NCBI RefSeq assembly: GCF_000172155.1
Contig: NZ_ABIZ01000001.1
Coordinates: forward strand, 6,295,105-6,359,104
From: Verrucomicrobium spinosum DSM 4136 = JCM 18804
GTDB taxonomy: Bacteria; Verrucomicrobiota; Verrucomicrobiia; Verrucomicrobiales; Verrucomicrobiaceae
Direction of reading: 5' to 3'
Length of the DNA: 64,000 nt
The notes under the pieces were generated by a model, which saw only the letters and a list, made by a program, of their open reading frames with translations, made no database searches and was not told the DNA's origin. A program made the translations under genes and the position numbers. How positions within the stretch are numbered: position 1 is the first letter of the stretch; every line of letters begins with the position of its first letter. Below are positions 51,404 to 59,882 of the stretch, piece after piece.

Positions 51404-52765
51404 TCACGCCTCCTTCTCTTCGGCCTCGTCCAGCGGGACAAACACAGTCTGCGAGTTTGCATTGTAGTCCATGATCCCCGCATAGCGCCCCCAGGCGATC
51501 ATCGTCTGGAGGATCTTCTCCGGATTGTCGTAGGGCAGAGCGGTGGCAATGTCCTTGAGGATACGTTCGGCCTCCACCTCATCCTCCAGCTTGAGGTATT
51601 CAATCACGATGTGAAACAGCCTGAGCTTGTACACCTGGTCGGAGAAAATCTTCTTTCGCCCCTCCCGGTCGGCTGCCAGGAATTTCAACCCCAGTTCGGT
51701 GAGGTACACATCGTTTTTCGGCGTGTCCACCAGCTCCAGGATCTCCGCCGCCTTCACCAGGGAGATAGTTTCCCAGAACTCACGGCCAATCTCATTGGAG
51801 ATGTCGTAGATGTTTGTGAAATCTGGAGAGTCCCTCAGGATGCTGAGCAGGCCGAGAATCTGGCCCACCGGCACCAGGGGTATGGATTCCATGCGGCTGC
51901 GCGCCCGGGACACTGGCCGGCCTGAAACCAGAAGCGGCTCAGGCGGCAGGTCTGGCAGTGTAAGGGTGGTGATGGTTTCGTGAATTGTGGCCACAAGCCG
52001 TTGGAACTCCGGATCCCGCGAATCCCGCGGATAGGGCAGGTTGTTCTCCAAAACCAGGCCCAGTCTGCCGGGACGGGGAAAGAGAATGCAGATCCGGGTG
52101 GCCATCTCCACGGCCTCCTCAATGTTGTGAGTGACCATGAAAATGCTTTTCAGCCCGGAGTCCTTCTTCTGCCAGAGGCCGATCATCTCCTGGCGCAGGT
52201 TCTCCGCCGTGAGGACGTCCAGGGCACTGAATGCCTCATCAAGGCACAGAATCTTTGGCTGGGAGACAAGAGCCCGGGCGATGCCCACCCGCTGACGCAT
52301 GCCACCAGAGAGCTCCCGCGGATAGGCCGTGTGGTAGTTGCTTAGACCAATGGTCTCGATGGCCTTCTCTACCGCGATGGCCTTTTCAGCCCGAGTCATG
52401 CGGCGGGACATGAGCCCCACCGCCACATTCTGCTCCACCGTGAGCCAGGGATAGAGGGCAAACGTCTGGAAAACGATGGACGCATTGGGATTGATCCCCT
52501 TGAGCCGCTCCCCGTAGCAGAGCACCCTCCCGGTGCTGGGCTCCGCCAGTCCGGTGAGGCATCGCAAGATGGTCGACTTGCCAGATCCTGACTGGCCCAG
52601 CAGGGCGAGGAGCTCACCCTCATGCACCGCCAGGTCAATCTGGTCCAGCACCTTGAGTTCCCGGCCTCCCGCCAGATTGAAGGTCTTGGAGATGTTGCAA
52701 AGCTCCGCGATAACTGGACGGGCGGGACCCGCATCAGACGGCAGGAAGGCAGAAGTCGCATTCAT
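51404..52765 (-). CDS. ABC importer ATPase with extra C-terminal AAA-associated domain
   Basis: A 453-aa ATPase of the nitrate/sulfonate/taurine type. The first 260 residues hold Walker A (LLGQSGSGKSTILRCL), Q-loop (FQTFALYPWLTV), signature (LSGGMRQRVGIARAL) and Walker B (ILCLDEAFSALDV). About 190 further residues (from about 265) form the extra domain of the AAA-associated C-terminal type, with IPLVPVGQILGLLSIL and FWETISLVKAAEILELVDTP, ending in acidic residues. The domain may sense a ligand. Eight bases separate it from the fused permease gene. The ATG at 52765 is used rather than a TTG at 52777. Confidence 0.9.
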   Translation of the reverse strand: MNATSAFLPSDAGPARPVIAELCNISKTFNLAGGRELKVLDQIDLAVHEGELLALLGQSGSGKSTILRCLTGLAEPSTGRVLCYGERLKGINPNASIVFQTFALYPWLTVEQNVAVGLMSRRMTRAEKAIAVEKAIETIGLSNYHTAYPRELSGGMRQRVGIARALVSQPKILCLDEAFSALDVLTAENLRQEMIGLWQKKDSGLKSIFMVTHNIEEAVEMATRICILFPRPGRLGLVLENNLPYPRDSRDPEFQRLVATIHETITTLTLPDLPPEPLLVSGRPVSRARSRMESIPLVPVGQILGLLSILRDSPDFTNIYDISNEIGREFWETISLVKAAEILELVDTPKNDVYLTELGLKFLAADREGRKKIFSDQVYKLRLFHIVIEYLKLEDEVEAERILKDIATALPYDNPEKILQTMIAWGRYAGIMDYNANSQTVFVPLDEAEEKEA

Positions 52766-52773
52766 GGCAGGGT

Positions 52774-54522
52774 TCAATCAAGGCGGAAACGGCGCTCCGC
52801 GAGGCGGTAGAGTCTCCGCCAGAGCACGCGGTTCATCAGTACGACGAAGAGAGACATCATCGCGATGCTGCAGATGATGACAGGCTTGTCTCCCTGGTGG
52901 GTGGCCTCGGCAAGAGTGGCCCCCAGCCCATTCGCCTTGAGCTGTGTTGGTCCCCAAGTCGCCAGTTCGGCGACGATGCTCGCGTTCCAGGCACCTCCGG
53001 CTGCGGTGCAGGCACCCGTCACCCAATAGGGAAAAATGGCAGGCAGGATCAATGTGCGCCACAGGTTCCAACCACGGAGCCCATAAGTTCGCGCCGCTTC
53101 CTTGAGGTCGTTGGGAATCGCCATCGCCCCGGCCACCACATTGAAGAGGATGTACCACTGGGTGCCCATGGCCATGAGGAAGATGCTCCCCCAGCCCATG
53201 GGAATGTGCCAGGCCACATAGAAGCCCACCACAAAGGGGAAGGTCATGTTCACCGGAAAGGAAGCTGCCATCTGAGCCAAAGGCTGGGCAAACCGCGCCA
53301 CCCCAGGCCGCAAGCCAATCCAGACCCCCACTGGCACCCAGATCAGCGTGGCCAGGGTGGTCATCACCAACACTCGCAGCAACGTGAACAGGCCCGCCAT
53401 CGCGATGTTTCCCATTTGAGCCGGAGAAACATGGTCTCTAACGTTCACAACCGCCGCCACCAGGCCAGTGGCGCATTTGCTCCCCACCCACGCCAGCACG
53501 ACGAGCCCCAATCCCCGCACCACCAGAGACCCCATCGGCACCCGCGATTGCGGTCTCGAAGGTTCCACGGTCGTCAGGCGGAAGGTCAGATGACGGATCC
53601 AGTCACACAGGGGCTCAAGGCGGTGGTTGAACCACTCAAAGACATACGCCCTCCTGAGCAGGTCATAGAGCCAGGAACGGGGTGGCGAGCCGGACTCCGT
53701 CAGCTCCATCCTGTACTTGTCCGCCCAGGCGAGCAGCGGCCGCCAGACCAGTTGGTCACTGGCCAGAATGATGAGCAACATCGCCGCAACCGCCCACAGG
53801 GCCGCCCGGTTGTCGCCCGTTTCCACCGCCGAAGCCATGTAGGAACCCAGCCCCGGCAGCTTGATGTTCTTGTTCATGACGCTGATGGCCTCGCTCTGCG
53901 CCACAAAGAACCACCCCCCGCCAAAGGACATCATGGAGTTGAAGATCAGGCTGTGCATGGAGGCAGGGAGCTGCACCGTGGTGAAGCGCTGCCAGCGGTT
54001 CAGCCCATACGTGGAAGCCGCCTCCTCCATGTCTGCAGGTATCGTCACCAGGGAGTTGTAAAAGCCAAAGGTCATGTTCCAGACCTGGCCGGTAAAGATG
54101 GCAAAGATGCACGCGCACTCGACCCCAAACAGGCTTCCAGGAAACAACGCCATGAAACCGGTGACCGTGGCGGAGAGAAACCCCAGCACGGGCACGGACT
54201 GCAGCACATCCAGCGCAGGCAGGATCACAGCCCGGGCCACGCGATTTTTCGCAGCCGCATACCCCACCACAAAGGTAAAGACCAGGGAGCAGGCAAAGGC
54301 CATCCACATGCGCAACAGCGTGCGCCCCGCGTAGTAGGGAATGTTCCAGACAGAGGTGTCCAGGGGTGGAGCCTTGGCCTCGTCAAAATGCACCCACATA
54401 CCCCTGCCAAAGTGGAGCACACTCCACAACAGCCCCAGCAGGGCCAGCATCACCACCAAGTCCACCCAGCCAAAACCCTGCCTGCCACCAGCAGGCGTGA
54501 GGTTGGCAGATGGGGCATGCAT
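52774..54522 (-). CDS. ABC importer permease with two fused membrane domains
   Basis: A 582-aa protein. Each half is a full BPD-type permease: the first EAA loop is DMEEAASTYGLNRWQRFTTV (about residues 165-185) and the second DLKEAARTYGLRGWNLWRTL (about 465-485). About ten to twelve membrane segments are visible. Related systems usually have two copies of a NrtB/TauC-like permease, so fusion removes the need for dimerisation. No substrate-binding protein is encoded in this operon. It is divergent from the ModE-like regulator gene, with a 231-bp spacer. Confidence 0.9.
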   Translation of the reverse strand: MHAPSANLTPAGGRQGFGWVDLVVMLALLGLLWSVLHFGRGMWVHFDEAKAPPLDTSVWNIPYYAGRTLLRMWMAFACSLVFTFVVGYAAAKNRVARAVILPALDVLQSVPVLGFLSATVTGFMALFPGSLFGVECACIFAIFTGQVWNMTFGFYNSLVTIPADMEEAASTYGLNRWQRFTTVQLPASMHSLIFNSMMSFGGGWFFVAQSEAISVMNKNIKLPGLGSYMASAVETGDNRAALWAVAAMLLIILASDQLVWRPLLAWADKYRMELTESGSPPRSWLYDLLRRAYVFEWFNHRLEPLCDWIRHLTFRLTTVEPSRPQSRVPMGSLVVRGLGLVVLAWVGSKCATGLVAAVVNVRDHVSPAQMGNIAMAGLFTLLRVLVMTTLATLIWVPVGVWIGLRPGVARFAQPLAQMAASFPVNMTFPFVVGFYVAWHIPMGWGSIFLMAMGTQWYILFNVVAGAMAIPNDLKEAARTYGLRGWNLWRTLILPAIFPYWVTGACTAAGGAWNASIVAELATWGPTQLKANGLGATLAEATHQGDKPVIICSIAMMSLFVVLMNRVLWRRLYRLAERRFRLD

Positions 54523-54753
54523 CTCTATTCAGACTGCTGCGGGGTCGGAGGCCGCTCAGGCCGCAACGCGAGGGTAAGCCCAACACCGCTCTGGTCAACC
54601 ACTGCCGCGACAATGAAAACTTTTCCATCCCGCGGATCGCTCTGCGATTCTGACGGCTCACACTGGCCGCGTTCAGGCCCCCTCGTATTTTTCGGCCCCT
54701 GTCAGCCGCACCTTGGAGGTTGCCGCTCTGGCGGAATCGCTCTACGCTTCCCG

Positions 54754-55170
54754 ATGCAAACGCCTGTTGACGTCGTCCCAGGATTCAATCTCCAGCCACG
54801 ACTGCGAGTCTTTGCCGGCTCGGAAATGGTCCTTGGCTGGGGCAAGATCATGCTGCTCAAGCTCATCCGGGAAACCGGTTCCATCGCGGAAGCAGCGCGA
54901 ACCATGGACATGTCCTACAACCATGCCTGGAACCTCATCAGGATCATGAACAATAATTTCAAAGATCCCCTCGTGGCAGCCTCCCGTGGGGGCAAAGGCA
55001 AAGGCGGTGCCCAGGTGACGGAGGCAGGCGAAAAGGTGCTGCGCCTCTACGAGGAAATGGCGGAAGAGTGCCTCAAAGCCACCCGCAGCCAGTGGCGAAA
55101 AATGCAAAGTCTGCTGCAAACCTCCACCCCCCAACCGACGTCCCAAACACAAAATTCAGCAGAGGAATGA
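54754..55170 (+). CDS. ModE-type N-terminal HTH regulator (no TOBE domain)
   Basis: A 138-aa winged-helix protein matching the DNA-binding part of ModE: IMLLKLIRETGSIAEAARTM, MSYNHAWNLIRIMNNNF and RGGKGKGGAQVTEAGEKVLR. The two TOBE domains that bind molybdate in E. coli ModE are absent, so how it senses metal is open. The frame is open for 1.8 kb upstream, but only the part from the ATG at 54754 is ModE-like; the rest is antisense to the permease gene. It is followed by the porin and modA genes, and may control both directions. Confidence 0.85.
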   Translation: MQTPVDVVPGFNLQPRLRVFAGSEMVLGWGKIMLLKLIRETGSIAEAARTMDMSYNHAWNLIRIMNNNFKDPLVAASRGGKGKGGAQVTEAGEKVLRLYEEMAEECLKATRSQWRKMQSLLQTSTPQPTSQTQNSAEE

Positions 55171-55174
55171 CTCG

Positions 55175-55203
55175 AATGAATATACTTTCAATTGGATATC
55201 ATT
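55175..55203. promoter_or_regulatory. Inverted repeat upstream of the porin gene
   Basis: AATGAATAT (55175-55183) and ATATCATT (55196-55203) form an imperfect inverted repeat with a 12-nt spacer in an AT-rich stretch between the regulator and the porin. Its ATAT...ATAT core is loosely like ModE sites. The assignment is tentative. Confidence 0.35.
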
Positions 55204-55264
55204 GACAGAATATATAGCCTGCCTTCTTCTTGCGGCACCGCTCACAACCGGCGGCACTCCCCAT

Positions 55265-56731
55265 ATGAAAGCCAGGCCTCTGCCTCTCAAAACACTGCCT
55301 CTGGCCTTGGCCGGACTCCTCCTGCTCGGCCACACGGCAGCAACCGGACTCCTGGCTGGCACGACTGCCGCCCCTGCCGCGGACAAAAAGCCCCTTAGCG
55401 CCGGATTGCTCAATGATGCGCTACGCCTGCAGAACCCGGCGTTTGATGCCTGGGACATCGGCGGCCAGTTCCGTTTCCGCTATGAGTTGAAGGATGATGC
55501 CGGAGTGGTCGCCAGCCAAGACTTCCTCAGCCGTGGGGTGGACAATGACAATGATGTCTTCCTGTTTCGCGAGAAGCTGCACATTGGCTGGCAGCCGGAG
55601 TCCTGGCTCAAGCTGTTTATGGAAGGCCGCGGGGCTCAGGCGGAATCCGACGACCGCGATCCCAGCCCTGAGCAGGATGTCTGGGACCTTCATCAGGCCT
55701 ATCTTCATTTCGGCGATCCCAAGCTCTTCCCCCTGACCCTGAAGCTCGGCCGCCAGGAGATGACCTACGGCGACCAGCGTTTCGTCGGCATCGGCGACTG
55801 GAGCAACACGGGGCGAAGCTTCGACGCTGCGGTGCTCCGCTACTCCTTCAGCAGCACGAGCTGGATCGATGCCTTCACGAGCCGCGTCGTCATTCCCCGG
55901 GATGATTATTTCAATGAATCCAACGAGTACGACCAGTTCTCCGGCCTCTACGCCTCCGCCCAGAGTCTCTGGACCGGAGTGGAGACGCAGGCGTTTTTCC
56001 TCGCCCGCAACGTGAGCGGCAAGTCCCCCAACGCCATTGCCCCCGGCATCGGCGGCCCTACGGAGCGCGACGTGTACACCTACGGCGTGCGCCTCAAGTC
56101 CCTGCCGGACAAGTTCGGCCCCTGGGACTTCGCCTTTGAAGGTGCCGGCCAGTTTGGCGACATCGTCACTGCTGGGGTGGAGCGCGACCTCCAGTCCTTC
56201 GCCCTCACGGGCACAGTGGGCTACACCCTCCGCGACGTCTGGGCCAAGCCCCGTATCGCCCTCGGCTACGACTACGCCAGCGGCGATTCCAATGGCAGCG
56301 ACGGGGATCACGAGACCTTCGAGCCCCTGTTCGGCACCAACCACTCCTTCTACGGAGTGATGGATCTCGTGGGTCTGCGCAACCTCAGCAGCCCCAGGAT
56401 CTCCTTCTCCGTGAAACCCGCCAAGGGGCTCGCGCTCTCAGTGGACTACCTCCTCTTCTGGCTCGCCGATACCAGCGACTCCTTTTACCCGGAGTCCGGC
56501 TCTGCCCGCAGCAGCAATGGTTACGGGAAAAACCCACAGTACAGCTCGTTCGTTGGCTCTGAACTAGATATTGTGGCCAAGTATGCCTTCAACTCCGCCA
56601 CGGAGTTCCAGCTTGGCTATGGCCACTTCTTCCCGGGCGACTACATCAAGAGCTCGGTGGGCAACGTGCCGACGAACGGCGGTGCCACCGGAGGCGACTG
56701 GCTTTACGTACAGGCAGTATTCAACTTCTAA
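55265..56731 (+). CDS. Alginate-export-type outer-membrane porin
   Basis: A 488-aa beta-barrel protein with a signal peptide (LALAGLLLLGHTAATGLLAG). The pattern GGQFRFRYELKDD, KLHIGWQPESWLKLFMEGRG and KLGRQEMTYGDQRFVGIGDWSNTGRSFD is that of the AlgE-like (alginate_exp) family, and the protein ends in aromatic VQAVFNF, as outer-membrane proteins do. The ATG at 55265 opens the signal; 55202 would add 21 unlikely residues. Between the ModE-like gene and modA, it may let an oxyanion or small organic acid cross the outer membrane. Confidence 0.85.
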   Translation: MKARPLPLKTLPLALAGLLLLGHTAATGLLAGTTAAPAADKKPLSAGLLNDALRLQNPAFDAWDIGGQFRFRYELKDDAGVVASQDFLSRGVDNDNDVFLFREKLHIGWQPESWLKLFMEGRGAQAESDDRDPSPEQDVWDLHQAYLHFGDPKLFPLTLKLGRQEMTYGDQRFVGIGDWSNTGRSFDAAVLRYSFSSTSWIDAFTSRVVIPRDDYFNESNEYDQFSGLYASAQSLWTGVETQAFFLARNVSGKSPNAIAPGIGGPTERDVYTYGVRLKSLPDKFGPWDFAFEGAGQFGDIVTAGVERDLQSFALTGTVGYTLRDVWAKPRIALGYDYASGDSNGSDGDHETFEPLFGTNHSFYGVMDLVGLRNLSSPRISFSVKPAKGLALSVDYLLFWLADTSDSFYPESGSARSSNGYGKNPQYSSFVGSELDIVAKYAFNSATEFQLGYGHFFPGDYIKSSVGNVPTNGGATGGDWLYVQAVFNF

Positions 56732-56750
56732 CCGCCCCCACATTGCCCGG

Positions 56751-57533
56751 ATGAAAACACGCACTTTGGTATCCGCCCTGACCGCTCTGGTAATGGGCAG
56801 CCTGATTCCCCCTTCCCTCTTCGCCCAGACGAAGGAACTACGGGTGTCGGCCGCCGCGAGCCTGGCTGACGTCCTCAAAGAGATTCACACCGGGTTTGAG
56901 AAGACCCACGGCATTAAAGTAGAACTCAATCTTGGTGCCTCCAGCGCCCTGGTCAGGCAGATCGAGGCCGGAGCGCCGGCGGACGTCTTCATTTCAGCCG
57001 ACGCCTCCAAAATGGACCAGCTTGAGAAGGCCGGGCTCATCAACACCGCCACACGCGAGGACCAGCTGTCCAACGCCCTCGTGGTGGTGGTGCCTGCGGA
57101 CAGCAGCCTGGCCATCACTGGAGGCAAGGACCTGCTGAAGCCGGAAATTCGCATGCTTGCCCTAGGCGCCCCCAAGGCCGTACCCGCCGGAGTGTACACC
57201 AGAGAATGGCTCACCAAGCTGGGCCTCTGGGCTCAAGTGGAGCCCAAGGTCCTGGCTACGGACAACGTCCGCTCCGCCCTGGCTGCCGTGGAGTCCGGCA
57301 ACGTGGAAGCTGGAGTAGTGTACAAAACCGATGCCGCGATCACCACCAAAGTGAAGGTTGCCTTTGAGGTGTCGGCCACGGAAGGACCAGTCATCACCTA
57401 CCCCATGGCCGCCCTGAAGGAGGCAAAGAACGCCGATCTGGCCAAGCAGTACCTGGAGCACCTGGACACGCCGGAATCGCATACGCTCTTCCAAAAGTAC
57501 GGTTTCATCGTGCTTCCTGAGCCGAAGCGCTGA
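56751..57533 (+). CDS. modA: Molybdate-type ABC substrate-binding protein
   Basis: A 260-aa periplasmic binding protein with a signal peptide (LVSALTALVMGSLIPPSLFA). Oxyanion-binding positions typical of ModA are visible: LRVSAAASLADV (first Ser), NLGASSALVRQIEAGAPADV (second Ser), PKAVPAGVYTREWL and GVVYKTDAA with the conserved Tyr. It should bind molybdate or tungstate. No modB or modC follows. The nearest ABC permease and ATPase are the divergent fused system at 51404-54522. The ATG at 56751 opens the signal. Confidence 0.93.
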   Translation: MKTRTLVSALTALVMGSLIPPSLFAQTKELRVSAAASLADVLKEIHTGFEKTHGIKVELNLGASSALVRQIEAGAPADVFISADASKMDQLEKAGLINTATREDQLSNALVVVVPADSSLAITGGKDLLKPEIRMLALGAPKAVPAGVYTREWLTKLGLWAQVEPKVLATDNVRSALAAVESGNVEAGVVYKTDAAITTKVKVAFEVSATEGPVITYPMAALKEAKNADLAKQYLEHLDTPESHTLFQKYGFIVLPEPKR

Positions 57534-57548
57534 GTATGGCAAGAAGAA

Positions 57549-57584
57549 GGGGGCAGGGCCCGCACCCGGCGAAGCGCTGCCCCC
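57549..57584 (+). terminator. Stem-loop after modA
   Basis: GGGGGCAG (57549-57556) pairs with CTGCCCCC (57577-57584) across a 20-nt loop, 15 bp after the modA stop. No T-run follows, so termination would need help. Confidence 0.45.
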
Positions 57585-57594
57585 CTCCCACCAT

Positions 57595-57621
57595 AAAAAA
57601 GCCGGAGCAATTCGCCCCGGC
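57595..57621 (-). terminator. Intrinsic terminator of the FHA gene
   Basis: GCCGG/CCGGC stem with inner GC pairs; on the minus strand it is followed by six T residues (57595-57600). It lies about 93 bp after the FHA gene's stop. Confidence 0.7.
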
Positions 57622-57713
57622 CAGTTGAAAGGATCGCTTTCTGGACCATTGGCCGCCGCTGGGCAGGACACCCTTGCCCCATCGGCTCCATCATCAACTC
57701 ATACGAACACGTC

Positions 57714-58541
57714 CTAGTTCATTTCCATCATTGCCGGAGCCGCTGGTTTGGGGGCCATTTCCGACATGGTGCCATCCCCACTCATCGCGGGGGCCATGTT
57801 GGACATAGGAGCATCTCCATTCATCATGGAGGGAGCGGCGGGCGCAGGTGCCGGCTTGGCTGGCGCACTGGCACGCGGAGCTGGTGCTGGTGCTGGTGCT
57901 ACAGGGGCCTTCCCCTCGCCTTTGGTGGCGGGAGCGGCATCTTTCTCCACTCCGTCACTGGCCTTGTCCCGCACTTTTTTGATGACATCGCCAATCAGGA
58001 AACCACCTGTTTCCACCCCGTGCCGGACATGCAGCCCCACTGCGAAGGCCAGGACCAGGAACAAGAGGAAAGTCAAAAAGCCAGCACAGCCCGAGGACTC
58101 CTCATACTGTTGCACCGGGCGCGTAGAGCGACGCGGACCTGGGGCGACCGGCATCGATCGGCTCGTGGCGTACTTGGACGCCACCGGAGCAGTGGCTGCC
58201 AGGGGGACCGGGATGGGGACCGGGGCCGTGGGTACGCCCCGGGTGATCGGGGCCACGGAAAGGTGCACCACGGCGGGAATATCGCCGAACATCAGCTGAT
58301 CCCCGTCTTCTAAACGGGCCTCCTCCACCTCCACTCCATTCAGGCGGGTGCCATTGGTCGTGCCCAAATCCTGCACGTAGTAACTGTCCCCCCGCTGCCG
58401 GATGGTCGCGTGGTGACTAGACACTGAAGAACTCGGCAGCACCACGATGCTGTCGGTGTGACGGCCGACCGTGATGACTTCGGCATCAAGCTCGATTTCG
58501 ATTTCCGTGCCGTCTTCCAGAGTGAAAACTATCCGCGCCAT
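57714..58541 (-). CDS. FHA-domain membrane protein with Pro/Ala/Met-rich tail
   Basis: A 275-aa protein. Residues about 20-95 are a forkhead-associated domain that binds phosphothreonine: ITVGRHTDSIVVLPSSSVSS, HHATIRQRG and DLGTTNGTRLNG. A single membrane segment (about 155-172, GFLTFLLFLVLAFAVGLHV) puts the FHA domain inside the cell. The C-terminal tail is rich in Ala, Pro and Met, with SMMNGDAPMSNMAPAMS-type repeats, and would lie outside. No Ser/Thr kinase gene is near. Confidence 0.85.
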   Translation of the reverse strand: MARIVFTLEDGTEIEIELDAEVITVGRHTDSIVVLPSSSVSSHHATIRQRGDSYYVQDLGTTNGTRLNGVEVEEARLEDGDQLMFGDIPAVVHLSVAPITRGVPTAPVPIPVPLAATAPVASKYATSRSMPVAPGPRRSTRPVQQYEESSGCAGFLTFLLFLVLAFAVGLHVRHGVETGGFLIGDVIKKVRDKASDGVEKDAAPATKGEGKAPVAPAPAPAPRASAPAKPAPAPAAPSMMNGDAPMSNMAPAMSGDGTMSEMAPKPAAPAMMEMN

Positions 58542-58658
58542 GGTGGTGCTATAAGGTCAATGTTGGGGTGAGAGGCGTTTTCGTTTGAACAATCGGATGC
58601 AATCCAAAGCATATTCTCTATACTTTGCGGAAAGCGGCGGATACTAGCCCTGTTTTTC

Positions 58659-59165
58659 ATGAGCGCGAATGCTATCTTTACAAAGAGCCTGCTTGGAGCA
58701 GGCCGGTCATCGGTGCTGGAGTTTCTCAAGGCAACCACCTTGGTGGTCGCCGTCTTTGCCCTGTTCGCCGGTGGCGAAACCAGGGCTGATGAGGCGGACG
58801 ATTCCGAGGCCGCCATTATCAAACTCGCGGAGCAACAGGAGAAACTCGGATTCGATTTCCGGGCGGACATCTGGCAACGGGAACTGAAACCCGACCTTGG
58901 AAAGGCGGTGCGCATCCAGCTTTTCAAGGGCAACGAATACCGGGTGTGCGTGGCCGTTCCGCCGAAAAGCGGTGTCCAGATTGCCGCACACGTCCTGGAT
59001 GCGGAGGGCAAGCCTGTCGAGTCCAAGGTGGAAGCTTCCGAGGGCGGCTGGGGCGTGACCCTTCATGTCACCCCCAAGCGCACAGGTGTCTTTATGGTGG
59101 CCATCCGCCGCTCCGGCGGCAAGGACAAGGCGACCATTTGCGCCATGATCAGCGGGTACAAGTGA
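58659..59165 (+). CDS. Exported small protein of unknown function
   Basis: A 168-aa protein with a hydrophobic N-terminal segment (about residues 20-38, LEFLKATTLVVAVFALFAGG) acting as signal or anchor. The rest is soluble (EAAIIKLAEQQEKLGFDFRA, VRIQLFKGNEYRVCVAVPPK). A beta-sandwich like that of secreted pre-peptidase-type domains is possible but unproven. It is divergent from the FHA gene and upstream of rpsT, which has its own promoter. Confidence 0.65.
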   Translation: MSANAIFTKSLLGAGRSSVLEFLKATTLVVAVFALFAGGETRADEADDSEAAIIKLAEQQEKLGFDFRADIWQRELKPDLGKAVRIQLFKGNEYRVCVAVPPKSGVQIAAHVLDAEGKPVESKVEASEGGWGVTLHVTPKRTGVFMVAIRRSGGKDKATICAMISGYK

Positions 59166-59195
59166 TACTTCCCGCCAGAAACTTGGATCATGCGC

Positions 59196-59224
59196 TTGAC
59201 AATTGTTTGGGCATGATCTAAACA
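59196..59224 (+). promoter_or_regulatory. Probable promoter of rpsT
   Basis: A perfect TTGACA -35 (59196-59201) is followed 17 bp later by TAAACA at 59219-59224. This lies 25 bp before the S20 start codon, between it and the preceding gene. The -35 is excellent and the -10 moderate. Confidence 0.55.
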
Positions 59225-59248
59225 CTTCCCCCTTTCATTTAGCTCCCT

Positions 59249-59521
59249 ATGGCCAACATCCGCTCTTCAGAGAAAGACATCCGCAGAACGCAGACCCGCA
59301 CACTGCGCAATCAGGCGAACAAAAGCCGGATCCGTACACTGCGTAAGAAGGTTCTTGGAGCCGTGGCCAAAGGTGACGCGACTGCAGCCCAGACCGCGTA
59401 CAACGAGTTCGCCTCCGCTGCCGACAAGGCCGCCAAGACCAAGGTGCTTCACAAGAATACCGCTTCCCGTCTGAAGAGCCGCGTCGCCGCCCAGCTTGCC
59501 AAGGTTGGCGCTGCCAAGTAA
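59249..59521 (+). CDS. rpsT: 30S ribosomal protein S20
   Basis: A 90-aa basic protein that binds 16S rRNA in the small subunit. The family features are clear: MANIRSSEKDIRRTQTRTLR, NQANKSRIRTLRKKVLGAV and NTASRLKSRVAAQLAKV. The length is typical. It is a single-gene unit, with a good promoter before it and a strong intrinsic terminator 35 bp after it. Confidence 0.97.
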   Translation: MANIRSSEKDIRRTQTRTLRNQANKSRIRTLRKKVLGAVAKGDATAAQTAYNEFASAADKAAKTKVLHKNTASRLKSRVAAQLAKVGAAK

Positions 59522-59555
59522 TCTCCGGGAGTCGCTGGCACATCTTTTGTTTGCA

Positions 59556-59586
59556 AAAGGCGCGGTGCATGCCGCGCCTTTTTTTG
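59556..59586 (+). terminator. Intrinsic terminator of rpsT
   Basis: A perfect 10-bp stem (AAAGGCGCGG, 59556-59565, with CCGCGCCTTT, 59572-59581) and 6-nt loop, followed by a T-run. Confidence 0.9.
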
Positions 59587-59645
59587 GTTCGCATGCAATC
59601 TTTAGTGCCCAGACGTCGCAGGCAACGTAATACTCAGCACAACCC

Positions 59646-59882
59646 ATGAGTTCCCCAAGCGAATCCCATCGTGAGCGTCTGAAGCAGGCTCAGAAAATCA
59701 TGGAGCAGCCGTTGGACTACAAAGTGTGTGAAGGCTGCGGCTCCATCGTGACGGTAAGAACGACGGCGTGCCCCAGTTGCCACGCCTACAAATTCGATGA
59801 GACAGAAGTTCGGGTCGTGGCCCAAGCCAAAGCTTTGGCCAAGCGCCAGGCCAACTCGGTTTTGTCCTCAGATCTCGCCTAA
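59646..59882 (+). CDS. Small zinc-ribbon protein
   Basis: A 78-aa protein with two cysteine pairs: CEGCGSIVTV and CPSCHAYKF. This is a one-zinc ribbon of the rubredoxin-like type. The N-terminal part (HRERLKQAQKIMEQPLDYKV) and C-terminal part are charged helices. The role is unknown; DNA, RNA or protein binding are all possible. It follows the rpsT terminator as a separate unit. Confidence 0.75.
   Translation: MSSPSESHRERLKQAQKIMEQPLDYKVCEGCGSIVTVRTTACPSCHAYKFDETEVRVVAQAKALAKRQANSVLSSDLA

Noticed and set aside
52897-54753. Upstream extension of the ModE-like frame, antisense to the fused permease
   Set aside because: The extra 600 codons are hydrophilic and low-information and mirror the permease gene; only the part after 54754 matches a known family.
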